NCBI GenBank assembly: GCA_013398295.1
Contig: VZSF01017903.1
Span: 1,434,062 to 1,498,061 of the forward strand
Length of the DNA: 64,000 bases
DNA from: Chionis minor
Lineage: Eukaryota > Chordata > Aves > Charadriiformes > Chionididae
Reading direction: 5' to 3'
Shown: positions 36,600 to 48,028 of the stretch, one piece after another
Layout of the letters: each line of letters begins with the position of its first letter
Numbering within the stretch: the first letter of the stretch is position 1
Translations under genes and position numbers: made by a program
The notes under the pieces: generated by a model
Told to the model about the DNA's origin: nothing
What the model saw: the letters and a program-made list of their open reading frames with translations, nothing else
The model's database searches: none

Positions 36600-38000
36600 A
36601 GGAGGAACTCCCAGAGCACCTGAGAAGCAAAATGGATTCAACCCTTGTGTCTAGAGCGAGCTCCAGAAAATTCACACAAATTTCCCCTACTGAAAAGCAG
36701 CGCTCATCGCTGGGCTCCCACAGGGCAGCTGCTCCAGCCTCCAGCCCTCCCCATGGTCACCCACAAAAGGGGTGGAAACCTCAGGAAAATACCAGCGGGC
36801 CAGCTCAGAGCATGGAGACAGCCCCGTGAAAAGTGGTGAGGAAGTTGCTCCGCAGCTGCTGATGGGCTCTGGCTAGCCATGGTCTCCAGGGCAGGGGAAG
36901 AGGCTGTGGGAAGCACAAGCCTGAGCACTGGCTGGGGAGAAAAAGAAAGTTCCCCAATGGCTAATGTGTCTCCAAGCAGGGCAAAATCCAGCTCCCTCCA
37001 CAGGGTAAAGGTGAAATGCGGCTCCACGCGGCCCCGTGCGATGGTGAGAACGCTGCCTCAGCACAGACACTTTGACCTCTCTTCCAAGCATATGAAAACT
37101 ATTGCGCCTTATCGGCTCTCCTCCACTGGAAACCTCCCGCAGTCCCATGCTGGGGACTTAGGAAGAGGTCAGGGAGGGAGAGTTTTACACGCTGAATCAT
37201 TCCCAGACAAATCGTTTCCTTATTATACATGGCAGCCTCCCACGGACGGACTGCCAGAGGGATCTCTGAAATCGTATTAGGTGCCTTTCCCTCGCTCGTC
37301 TTTATCCCCCCTGTCATTCTTCTCTCTCTTGAAACATTATAGCTCACAGTCCCACTGGGGAGGGTCTGGGGGTCATAAGCACTCCAACAGTCCAAGGGGC
37401 CCAAGGAAGGGAGCAGCACGAGTGCCCACTGTAAATCGCTCCAGGCTGAGCAACTCCCGCCCCACCGTCTGCACGGAGTGGCAGCTCTGCGAGTTCGTGC
37501 TCCCAGCCCTTTGCAGGACTTGCAGCCAGATGTCAGGATCCGGCAAGGCCGGCAGCAGAGCTGCTCTCTGGGCCCGTGAAGCCAATTGCTCTGGCAGGCT
37601 GCCGACCATGCCTGCAGGTTTGGTGTGTGCCCTCCTACCACGTCTACCCGCGCCCTGGGCTCGCTGGATGCAAACCAGGACCCACAGAACTGTTTTTGCA
37701 GAGAGCATCAAAGAGGAGTTAGTAAGCCCCGAGGAGGCGCTTAGCTCCGCGCCATGCCAAGGCTCTGGTTTACAGCCTCCGGGCTTGCACCCAGCCAGCC
37801 AGGAGTGCGGAGGGATGGGGGTAATTCCCCCCACCAAACCACATGGGATGACTTGCGTGGGAGGCGCAGGGCTTGGTGCTGGAAGGGCTGTGTGCCTGTG
37901 CCTCCGGTGCGTGGCTGGTGGCTGGTGGCTGCTGGTGAGACGAGGGCAGGCGACGGAGGAGCACGAGCGGCGGCTGCAAGCCCCTCCATGAGTTTGGGGA
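36600..38000. other. GC-rich block with raised CpG density, no recognised gene
   Basis: This is the most GC-rich part of the window. A hand count gives about 30 CpG dinucleotides between 37381 and 38000, roughly half the number expected from its GC content, which is close to but below the usual CpG-island level. Open frames are long on both strands (236 codons at 37281-37991 plus, 180 at 37099-37641 minus), as expected when stops are depleted. Their translations show no known domain. It could be a weak promoter or an unrecognised non-coding exon, or just a GC-rich patch. A short GGTGGCT tandem lies near 37911-37940. Confidence 0.45.
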
Positions 38001-38019
38001 GATTAACAAGACACTGAAA

Positions 38020-38165
38020 CTTCAGGCAGGCAGTTTCTGATGTCAGCAGAGCGCCTTGATGGAATTACAGCAGCATTATGGTGCGCGGCTGGGGGTAAAT
38101 TATTCCTTATGTAACTTTTATTTAACATAGTAACTTCCTTTGTAAATCACGCTGCTCGGGCCCCA
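38020..38165. promoter_or_regulatory. candidate conserved non-coding element
   Basis: Directly after the GC-rich block, composition shifts to repeat-free AT-rich DNA containing GATGGAATTACAGC, GGTAAATTATTCC, CTTTTATTTAACATAG and TTTGTAAATCACG. The sharp change and homeodomain and forkhead-like motifs make this one of the better enhancer candidates. No frame is open across it. Confidence 0.3.
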
Positions 38166-39473
38166 GCCACTGCAGGGACGATGCCGACAGAGGCTGTGAC
38201 AGAAGTAACGCCAGATCTGAATGAAACACACAAACCCTTCCGAGGTTCCTCAAAATGTGCTTAAGGGCTTTTCAGCAGGGCTGGGTCCGACAGTCCATGG
38301 CACGTGCTTGGGCCAGTTCTGGTTTGTTACTGAGATGTAGCCATTCCCCTGCAGAAGGAGGGCTGGGGCTGTCACACAGCAGTACAAGGTTTCCATTTAT
38401 TCCTGCAGAACTGAATAGCAGTTCTCATGGTGCCTCTCCACACAAATGCCTCGGAGCCACAAGAATCATTAGGGTGTCAGGGAAAACAGAAATCTTCTCT
38501 CCACACTCACAATTTCCTAAAAATTCTATCATCAAACCTGGCCACTGGCCATCTCTGTGTTGTCGTTTGTTTTCTCCTACCCTCTGTACTCTGCTTTATC
38601 TTGCTGGGGAACAGCTGCCCTGCAGAGCCTTCTTCTGTTTCAGAAGTGTTCAGCAGCAAATTACTGACAGCCCCACCATGTCATAACAGGTACAACAACA
38701 TGTGAGGGTGACCTAGCACCACTGGACAATTTAATATTCAGCCACAGCAGAACATAGGGATTTATGATAAACTATTCCAGGTTCCAACTTGGGGGTGACT
38801 TGTCACCTTAAGAACCCACAGCCTCTTAGTGTGGTATCCAGCATGAGGTTGAACTCAACTGCTGGCTGTCCTACAGACATACAAATCCCATCTTAGCCTC
38901 TAGGTTCCTCTGAACCTTACTAGAGGTGCTGTGTACCTTAGGTAAGTAGAGCAAGTGCCAGGTTTGAGAAACGAAACAAGAACTGCAAGTGAAATTTTAT
39001 TGCTTTGAAATGACTCTGGCTATCTGGACCCACAAGAATTTGCACAGCATGCACATACTTTCTCCTATCAGCAGAGCACCTTGTTATCCCTCGTGGCTGA
39101 CGCGTCACTGAAACGTCACGGCGCGGAGTCCTCATCTCCAGCACACGTCAGCACAGAAACACTGAGCACCACTGTGAGAGCTCTCCCGAGAGATGCAAGT
39201 GCCTGCTCCTGCAGGCACCCATGAGACAGCCCCGCTCCCAAACCTGGCAAGCACCAGCCTTCCACCCTCCAATTTCATTTGCCTCAAGCCTGAATCAGCT
39301 CAGTGTCTGGGTTATTATTCTATTTCTCCTGCAGTCCATGCAGTCCCACTGTCCAGTTACTGCATTACACAAAACAAAAGGAGACCACAATTGCCCCGAA
39401 CAGCACATACACCACAGAAGAAAGGAAAAGGCTGGGGGAGGATTATCCTACAACTGCAGTACTGAAAGGACAT
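38166..39473. other. non-coding stretch, nothing recognised
   Basis: A 143-codon plus-strand frame (38255-38686) has no recognisable domain. No repeat family recognised. Confidence 0.4.
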
Positions 39474-39569
39474 GGAGATTACTTGCTCAGGGTTACACAA
39501 GAAGTCTGTGGCAGAGACAAGAATTAAACCAAAACCCTGCAGGTCCCGTGCTAGTGCCTTTACTACAGG
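39474..39569 (-). repeat. MIR/L3-like remnant, antisense
   Basis: TTACTTGCTCAGGGTTACAC, AAGTCTGTGGCAGAGACAAG, GAATTAAACCAAAACCCTGC and GTGCTAGTGCCTTTACTAC match the antisense order 'gacttgctcagggtcacac ... agtctgtggcagagc ... gaattgaaccca ... gctagtgccctaaccac'. Family assignment between MIR and L3 is uncertain. Confidence 0.55.
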
Positions 39570-42500
39570 TCTTTCCTCTTGCCTGTGAAGGAGCGTCTTC
39601 ACCCTTCAAGGGCAAAGGAGGGAAAATGGCAATGCTGCTTTATTTCCTTCCTGCAGCACAAACAGAAAATAAGAGTTACAGCATAGCCAGGTGGGACTGA
39701 GGACAGAGCACTTGGAGTGACAGTGTCAAGTGGGTAACTTTTTTTGGCAATTAATGAAGATGTGCTACAGCCAGAGACCTCCTATCCCCCAGTTGAGAGC
39801 TGTTTCCGGTGGAGTTAAGGAGAGGTGGACACTTGGGCTAGCAGAGCTGATTTACCTTCACTTGCTTTGCTTCTCACCAGTTCCTGCATCACCACAGAAC
39901 ATCAGCTTCATGTTTTACAGCAGCTTTAATTGGGAGCAATGCTGAATGCTCACTAACCGTCTCTTTCTTTGGGTACCAGAGAAGGGCTCCAACACTACTT
40001 TTTATTCCTAATTGGACAACTCTGCCAGGGCAAATCCAAGAGCACAACCAAAGCAAGTAACTGCTGAGACCCTGCATGTGTTTTGAGAGTAAGCCCCCAT
40101 ACAATCCTTACTTCTCACTTTCCTCCTTGAGCAGTGGGACAAAAAGGAGAATATGCATTTGACCTTCCTAAATTGGGAGGCTATGATAATTTGTGATTAC
40201 ATCTCTCCTTCAGCAGAATGGACCGACCTTATTCTTAAAAACAGACTTGAAAAATCAAATCAAGAAAATCAAGTCATAAAATCAGAGCAGAGATTGACCT
40301 ATGCATTACTGAGCAACTTTTGTCAGGGCCAGGTATTTCAGATGGCGATCGCACTCTCTGCTGACTGAATTAGGCTGCCACATCTCAATGTTTCTCAAAT
40401 GTACACCCCACATTAGAACCACAAGAACAAGCCAAGCCTGCTCTAATAGTCTGGAAATGAAACAAAGCCTCTCTGATTTCTGTTTTGATTTCCATCCTGA
40501 AACATAGATAAAGGTTACTGAAAGACCAGCGCAGGCTCAGCATAGGGTGAGCATAATGGTAATTTTCAGAATCCTGAAAGTCCTGATAATAAAAATAAAT
40601 AAGCCATTTTCTCTGCGAAGTGGTAAAGAACAATACTTGACTAAAGAAACAAAGAAACTGACATCCTGCAGTCTACCCAGCCTCAGACTCTTTCTACCGA
40701 AAACAGACTGTTTCCAAACAAAACCACTTTCCAAGCCTACCACAACAGCCCTGCTTTGTGCTTATAAAAATTTTTGCATGAGTCCAAGTCTCCTTATGCA
40801 CTTTGGTGGAAATCTTACACTGCTCATCATATAGACTGAACTTGAAACGGAGCAAGTTTTCCAACTTTGTTTTGAGGTATCAGCTTCATACAATACCAGA
40901 GTTCCAGGCAACAGCTCCTCCAAGTGTAAGCCAGCCAGATCTAAAACTGATTATCACCCTTTATACGAGTCCAAGCACAGCAGAAACAGCAAGCTTTGAT
41001 TTAAAAACAGGGAAACAACCACAGCAGTGAAAATCTGAAATGCATTCAGAGTCATCAGTACAGTTTTTCATATGTCACTCTGTTATTAAATCACAGTTTG
41101 GTGTTCAGAAGATGGGTTGAGGACCGAGTCTAACTCCAGTCCTAACGTTTTTCCTTTGGACCGAATTCAGTCTTCATTTACAGAGCTGCAGTTTTAATGA
41201 TTTACATCCAAGTATGCCAAGTCTCTGTTCGGCTTTTTATGTGACTTGAGGCATATGTTAAATAGGATCATAATATTTACTTACCTCCCCAAAGTGGTGG
41301 GAGACCTAATGCACCAACTTGCATTTTAATGTGATACAAAAAGATATTGCCTGCAGTAGTTTCAGGCACTATCTTGAACCCCCCCCCCCATTCAGTTTTT
41401 AAGGCTCTAAAAAATCACATATTTTTGTGATGTTCTCTCTATTTTGTTCTGCGCAAAAAGGTAAAAGCCTTAGAATCTGAACGGACCCCATTTCCAATAC
41501 TGCAAATTCAGAGCAGAAGCAGGCTGGAAGGAAGATAGCTATTTTTTTTTTTGTTGTTGTTCTTCTGTGATTTGTGCCAGTTAATAAAGAAAAAAGGAAT
41601 TAAAACTTCATCAATCACAGCTTTGACCAGAAAAAGAAGAGAAAAAGAAACCCATGAAATTTTCCTGTACTTACTCTATGAGCAGCATTTATTACAACTT
41701 TCAGGTGTTCTTTGTAACATAGTAAGTTAAAAATCAAAAAGACAAAACTGCGATTTCTTGGTTGATGGCAATTCTTCAGTTAGCTTGTGTTTGCAAAGAG
41801 CTCTGAAGGTGTGAAGAATTATTGTATGTGTTAAAACATTATTTACTGACTTTGCTGGGAGAGAACTTCAGCACAGGTGATCCACTGGAGAGGAACAAAA
41901 CAAACCGGCTGGCAGTTCTGAAAAGCCATAACCCAAGAAGCGCCCATGATGTGCCCTGATCCTGAACACAGGTGGATCTTCTACAGAGACTGAATTACTT
42001 CCAGCAGTAAACTTGACGCACATCCATGGCAAGCAGGCTTAACTCTTATATAGCCATTTTCATCCGCATACTTACAAGCAATATTTACCTAGAGCTCTGC
42101 ATTACTAGATATGTTTTCCATGAAGGGAGGTGGACAAGAATCATGCAGAAAGCACACAGTCATCCAGTCAAAAGGGTTAAAGCTGTAACAGGATGACCCA
42201 AGTCCCTCAAATCCCAACTCAACACTGTGAGTGTGTAGCTGTGCTGCCTCCCCTGGGTCACACCAGGGAGTTCACACATGCAGAAGTCCTTGGGTGAATC
42301 ACTGAGCATTTGAGCTCCATCACTCAGCGAGAAAAACCCCTACAGGAAAAACAGGCAACTGTCTTCTGCTCAACAAGGAGACAAGACTAGGAGGACCAAG
42401 TCCCACCAGCAACTTTGACTTGAATGGGAAAACATGTCTCATACTGCCTGAACCAATCCCTCCCTGAGTATTCACGAATCCTTCCACCCACCCCCAACTC

Positions 42501-43409
42501 ACTGCCTGCCCCAAGGCTCTTCGCCTGTTCTTTAATATCACCAGTAAAACACTAACATAGGAGCGCTCAGAACAGAAGTCAATCAAACAGGTACCATTCC
42601 TTCCTCTCCATGCCTTCCCAACTACAAACAATTTTTCCTCAGTGCTCAATCAACATCCCAAACACTTCTACCTTTCTTCAGGAAACACCTGAGTAAACAG
42701 GTGTGTCTAACAGACTGCTCTCAAGTTCAGCAAATCCCTTGGGAAGCAGCTCATAGCTAAGCTGTCCTGTCTAATTGTTGGTCCCTTTTTCCATCCTTGG
42801 TGAAGACAGGATTTCATGGAAGACCTGGCAGGCACTGTGGTCCTGTGGCTCAGACAAAATCCGGTGTGGATCAGAAGTGCTGGTTTCATTTCCAGATCTG
42901 GTTTGTTGACCTGGGGTGCATTAGCACAGATCTGTCTGCCTCCACCTCCCTAAGTGCATTCAGCATTTAAACAGGTAGCTGTTGGGAGAGATACCACTGC
43001 TGTCTAAATGGGACAGAAGAAGCTGTGACTACATTTAGGTGATTTAGGAGCACAGTGTTAAAGTGCAGGAAGGCCAGGAGAGCTGCTAATGCCTTTTTAG
43101 CTTTCACCCATCCTGGAAAATCTGCAACTGTCTGAAGCCGTCTCCCAAGATGTGTTTGTAGCCTGCCTATATATCCCTGATCTCTGCCAGAACTTCCTGG
43201 ATATTGCTGAAACAAGCATAAATGCTAGAAAGGCCGAGAGCCACCTGCTAAACCCAAATCATTTCCATCTGTGACTCAAAAGAGTATTTGAACCCAAGGC
43301 TATTGAAATGAATGGCTGGTATCAGCCACCCGCTGCACGACCTGCATCGTTCTCCCACACTGCTTTGACCTCAACTGAGACCATTTGCATTTTTACTCCT
43401 TCCGCAGTG
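39570..43409. other. long non-coding stretch, nothing recognised
   Basis: Includes an 11-base C run (41379-41389) and a T run followed by GTT repeats (41542-41560). Open frames of 60-109 codons show no family resemblance. No repeat family recognised by eye. Confidence 0.4.
41379..41389. repeat. poly-C run
   Basis: An 11-base C homopolymer, simple sequence only. Confidence 0.9.
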
Positions 43410-43810
43410 GCATGAATTAATGATTGATCATGGACCTTCACCATGAATCTCCAGGCTTCTGTCAGCCAGTGTCACAAACTTAACATTATCTAATTGTAAG
43501 TTTTCCCATTTAATTGCAATATACACCTGCTCAATGTCCCTCTGTGTGTGGAAAAGCATCATACTTCATTTAAAAAGCCCTCATTTAAATTCAACAGCTA
43601 GCTGCACAGATTTAACCATTAAACTGATTTATGTTGCATAAAAGATCAAACCAGATCGCACCTTGTGGCCAAATAACCATAAAAGGTTTCTGTAAAGATC
43701 ATTAATTCACCTCCCTGGGCAGTTAGTTTAGTAGTAAATATGACTTAGATGACTTTATCCAGTTAACCTTAATCAATTTGTTATTATGATTAGTCACCCT
43801 AAATAATACA
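43410..43810. promoter_or_regulatory. candidate conserved non-coding element (strongest in the window)
   Basis: Four hundred bases of repeat-free, AT-rich DNA packed with homeodomain-type cores: TTAATGATTGATCATGG, TCTAATTG, TTTAATTGCAATA, GATCATTAATTCACC, GTTAACCTTAATCAATTTG and TTATTATGATTAGTC. There is also an ACCATTAAACTGATTTATG phrase. No frame is open across it and flanking sequence is more ordinary. Such density is typical of deeply conserved developmental enhancers. Conservation itself cannot be seen in a single sequence. Confidence 0.4.
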
Positions 43811-44145
43811 AATGTGAGAGGGGAAGGTGCTACAGTTCAGACCCTGGTAATGAACAGTCCGGCAGCGCACTGACCCTGGATTCCCACACTCCTGGGAAAC
43901 CGGTATCCATCCTCTGCCTGCGCCCCGGGGGATGGCAGCCAGCCTGTGCCAGGGAGAGCATCCCAGAGGCTGAGCTTTGCCTTTCAGTGGCCCACACGTA
44001 AGCAGCTCCCTCCACCACAACACGAGAAAGGGAGGAAGATGAAGGCAGAGAGGGCAGAAGGCAAGGACAGCCCATTCACCCCATGCTAGGAGGAAAGCTG
44101 GCCCAGCCATCCACATACCAGCTTGAGATCTGGCACGGTTTTATT

Positions 44146-44330
44146 TGGCAGACCCTGCTCTGTCACAGACTTCCAGGGCGACCTTGGCCAAGGTATTTCA
44201 TCTTACTGTATCTCAGCTCCCCAGCTGTTAAGCAGGGATGACACTGCTTCCCTCTCTCACAGGAGTGGTCTTAAAGTTTGTGAGGCATTCAAACATCACA
44301 GCCCTGGGAGCCATAAAAACTTCTTAAGCA
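44146..44330 (+). repeat. L3/CR1-like LINE 3' remnant
   Basis: GGCGACCTTGGCCAAGGTAT, then CTTACTGTATCTCAGCTCCC, AGCAGGGATGACACTGCTTC, CTCTCACAGGAGTGGT and GTTTGTGAGGCATTCAAACA follow a common amniote L3-type 3' end ('tgaccttgggcaagtcac ... cctcagttccccatctg ... ggggataa ... ctcacaggggtgttgtg ... gattgtgaggtgctcagatac'). It is diverged but in order along its length. Confidence 0.6.
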
Positions 44331-45717
44331 GGCAGATCCATCACGCTCGGTGCTCTGTTCTCCTCTCACCCCGGCACAGCTCCATCAACTTCAACCCATT
44401 TACCCTGTCGCGGAGGACATGAAATCAGAGTCGGGCTCTTGATCTGGCAAAGGGATTGCCTCTTCCTCAGCATCGCTGCAATAAGCAGCAGAATGGGACC
44501 CAGCGGGGGCTATAGCAACGTAAGCGATCATCAGTACTAAAGGAAATAGGCCCATATCTTGGCCACCAAAGTCATTCACACCTGAGCAAAGCACATTATG
44601 CTGACAGCCCAGCACTCCCTATGCAAACTGCTGATACCACCTTACAGCCTTTTACACCAGTTTGGAAACAGAGGGGAGGGAAGAGGAGAAAGGGCTTAAA
44701 TCTTAACATAGACACTGGTATCGGTCAGCAGTAAATTCATGCAGTCCTTGGAACAATATCGGTGTGAACAGGAAACCAGGATTCAAGGTGTATGGGCGTC
44801 AGCGCCCCCGGCCTCCCGAGGGGCAGAGCCTTGCTCCTGTCACTGGGCTGCACTTGGTATGCAGTCAGCGCATCAGTAAATCATCACTCCCCGCGTGAAA
44901 GGGCTCATTCTGTCTGTGTGCGTTTCTCTGTCTGTGTGTTCAGTCTCACCAGGGCAAGGAAAGCACTTTATCCTTCATTTCTATGCTCAGCCACGTGCTT
45001 CTCCAGCCTCCCTCCATTGTGTATGCGACTGTAAGAATGTGGAATACTTCTCTTTCCAAAAAGCATACATCTCCACCTCCCAGGAAAGGGACTCCAAACC
45101 CACACCTGCGGCCAGCATGAAGTGCCGAACATTTTCTCCTAAACCTCGCTCTTACTTCAGGAGGCATTTGATCAGCACAGAAACAAGGGCATGATGAAAA
45201 CCTGTCAGTAAGGACCTTTCCACTGACCCCAGCAGCCTTTAGTTGAGGTTCTCTGTGTTCAATTACTTACAGTGGTTATTACTAAAGGAGAGGTTTGAGT
45301 GTACCTTGCAACCTGCAAAGCTGCTAATGTGCAACACAGCACACGAGAAGAGACAGTGTAATTCATTTGGGAAACTTAACATGCGAATAGAGATCCCTTC
45401 CTTCAATGTCAATGATCTTTTCCGTGAACTTGGTTGCATAATCATTTGTTCTTGGATATAAATTTAGCTTCCCACAAGTAAAGAAAGGGAATTACAATTT
45501 TGCAGCATACAGGAAACCTCTGTTCCTATGATAATAGTTTGCACTCTTCTGGATCTGTCTGCAGGACTGTGGCCAAAGCAGTATTATGGAAACTGAATAG
45601 TCTATCCCCATTCTTAGAGACATTCCTAAATCCACAGAAATAAGAGCACCAATAAAGTCTGAATAGAAGATCTGATGAATTTTAAGAAAAATGGGGCTTG
45701 ACTTTGTGCAGCATTTA
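44331..45717. other. non-coding stretch, nothing recognised
   Basis: Ordinary composition with a TCTGTCTGTGTGCG-type short repeat near 44909-44942. No gene recognised. Confidence 0.4.
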
Positions 45718-45810
45718 AGAAGCACATGCTTAAAATTAAGCACATACCTACGGGTCATCGACTTCAATGGCACTTACTCATGGGACTAAGTTACGTCTTG
45801 ATTTGGGATC
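45718..45810. repeat. near-palindromic amniote repeat fragment
   Basis: AGCACATGCTTAAAATTAAG followed by CACATACCTACGGGTCATC, GACTTCAATGGCACTTACTC and ATGGGACTAAG resembles a common amniote repeat with the order 'gcacgtgcttaaagttaagcacgtg ... gacttcaatgggac ... cttaa'. The family is recognised by its core; I do not recall its catalogue name. Confidence 0.5.
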
Positions 45811-46289
45811 TGAAAGCTTCAACATTAGAAAGCAAATGCACAGAAGACTTTTCATTTTTATGATTAAAGGTGTATCACATCAATCTCATATCAACAAGGA
45901 GACTTTATTTATAGAATCTGATATTAAATCTGAATTCCTTTCAAATATTGAGTGTATTTTGTTACATTACGCATCCAGGTGCTACATGTGATTTTGATAG
46001 ACAGGCTCATCTGAGAGGTGCCAATTAACAAACACACTCAGAAGCAGAGCGTGACAAAAGTCACAACATCATCAGAGAAGGAATGCGTTTTCTCTCACAG
46101 GAGGAAATAGCAATGAGGAAAAAAGTTTGCTCATCTTCTCCAACAATATGTGAATAGTTCCCTTCAATTACCCCACTACTCTTTTACTAACTATAAAGAG
46201 ACATCACAAAGAATTTTAATAACAGGATGCAGAAATTATTATATATTACATTTTTATTTTATGTAATACATCTTCATTGTTACTAATGA
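45811..46289. other. non-coding stretch, nothing recognised
   Basis: AT-rich, no gene or repeat recognised. Confidence 0.4.
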
Positions 46290-46400
46290 GTTAGAGAGAG
46301 TTAAAACTCGATAAAAAGGCTGTTGATTTTTTATCGTCATGTTTGCTTTTAAAGTCACTGGAGTGCTTAAGCAATCCGGTGAGTTCCACATTTGTTCCTA
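46290..46400. promoter_or_regulatory. candidate conserved non-coding element
   Basis: Repeat-free, with ACTAATGAG, GTTAAAACTCGATAAAAAGG, GATTTTTTATCGTCATG and TTAAGCAATCCGG. The CGATAAA and TTTATCG phrases are reverse complements and could be Cdx or Hox-like sites. Inference from motifs only. Confidence 0.25.
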
Positions 46401-46739
46401 ATCTGCTCTGAAGGAAGGGGGCCAGCGGCAGGGCAAAACAGGCAGTGTCTGGCACTTCTGCTTATTTTCAGATAGAGTTTAAGGCATGAGTCCAGACCTG
46501 GAGGGTGTTTTAAAATGCTGATCTTGAATTTCTACACTACTTTTCTTCTTGGGAGGATATAATAGTGCCTTACATACTATGGCCACAATTCTACACTGCA
46601 TTTATTCAGGCTTCATGTATGAAAAAGGGGATGAATTTCAGGAGGATTGGGGCTAGAGGTCACCATGGCCACTGCTTAATACACACAGTTGGTGTTTAGT
46701 GGTACGGAGAAGAAAATCCTGCATGACTTCTTATTCTAT

Positions 46740-46870
46740 TAAATCTGCCAAGAAATAATCATGCAAGATGGAACTGGCACCTCTTCACTTCTGCAAAGTG
46801 CCAAGTGATAATTAATGATTTCAAATGTCAGAAACTTCATTTAATATCTTTCCTGGAGGACTAGTGACAC
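46740..46870. promoter_or_regulatory. candidate conserved non-coding element
   Basis: Repeat-free AT-rich block with AAATAATCATGC, GTGATAATTAATGATTTC and CATTTAATATC, a tight run of TAAT cores around 46806-46820. Support is motif density only. Confidence 0.25.
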
Positions 46871-47825
46871 CATGCCTGACCGAATCAGCAGCAACAACTC
46901 TCTCGTCTGAGTCATCATCTGCCAACCCTAAGAATCTTTCTTTAGGACTTACTTTACGCCTGCTCAAACAGAATTTCCTATAGAAGGTCTGGCAAGAGCA
47001 CCAGGTGCCCGAGGCTATAACTGCACGCTGCTGATAGGTGAGGCTTTCTGTCCTACCGGTAACCCAAAATGGCCCAACTCGCCCCTCCAGTCATGTCTGT
47101 GTAGAGTTACTTATCGCTGACTCACATCCTGCCAAAGAAGAAACAATCCCACACAAGAACCAGCTCTGATCCTCACGTTGCTTCCTACCACGTGTGTACA
47201 ACCAGAGGACTCCCAAAACCTCAGCTACAGCATGAAGTAGCGACATGCGTGTTTATGGTACTGAATTCAGTGACCAAGAAGCTTAGCAATTCAAGCCTGT
47301 TTTTACATATTTAGTCTACATCATAATGTAATGAAAAGAGAAGATTTTTAGCAATAAAGCAATCAATGTGCTTTCTAGCTATTTGGCGCAAGTCCCCTGG
47401 ATGGTTAGTTTTTCTTTTGATCTCAGTGAACTGCCTTTGAAACTTTCCTATTTCTGAGAGAGAGAAAAAGATCCCATTTTTCTGGGCAACAACTTTAATT
47501 TGTATGCAACTTTCTTTTTCTGTCAACCTCAGACAAGGGTAACAGGTTAATTGGTGTTTTTATTGGTATAACGGATGCCAATTATAAGGTGTGTGTTAAA
47601 CTCCTATATTCTAGTTAAGTGGAAAAAAACCCCATCGCGTATACCATCCACACTCCACTCTCCAAAGTAACGAGAAGTTGGAATATCCCAGGTAACAGAA
47701 AACAAAAAAAGATAATGAAAATAGTAAGGAGACACCTTGCTACTGTCAGTCAGCACAGAGACAAAGATGAAAAGCCCAGCCTGATCTGAGCCAGCTCTCC
47801 AGCTCTCATTAGGCTGAGAGCTTAC
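46871..47825. other. non-coding stretch, nothing recognised
   Basis: Ordinary composition; no repeat or gene recognised. Confidence 0.4.
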
Positions 47826-48028
47826 GTGCTCATTCTCCACATCAGCATTCACTGTGTGTGAGCAAATCCCCCCGGAACCCAGGGCCATGGGGGCCGCAGG
47901 CGCAGAGCTCTCCGAGTGCTCTGCTGGTTTGGACCCAGCCTCAGCCGTGTTTATGAGTTCCAGCTGTGCCAGAGCCATCGCTGACTCCATGATCAGCGTG
48001 GTGGTTACAGCACAGGTCTTTCCATCTC
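47826..48028 (-). CDS. possible internal exon, unrecognised protein
   Basis: On the minus strand this 203-base block follows an acceptor ending TTTCCTGCAG and is followed by a good donor (CAC then GTAAGC). It is open throughout. Two bases complete a split codon and 67 whole codons follow, so it would join a phase 1 to a phase 0 intron. The translation is low in cysteine and aromatic residues, begins near DGKTCAVTTTLIMESAMALA, has an A/S/P-rich middle (KPAEHSESSAPAAP) and ends ICSHTVNADVENEH. It resembles a disordered region of a regulatory protein, but I recognise no family. The frame stays open into the supposed upstream intron (to 48074), and the pyrimidine tract is short. Chance remains quite possible. 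Confidence 0.2.

Noticed and set aside
37281..37991. Longest open frame in the window, 236 codons on the plus strand
   Set aside because: It lies in GC-rich DNA where stops are rare, opposite-strand frames there are also long, and the translation (rich in R, A, G, P and C) shows no domain.
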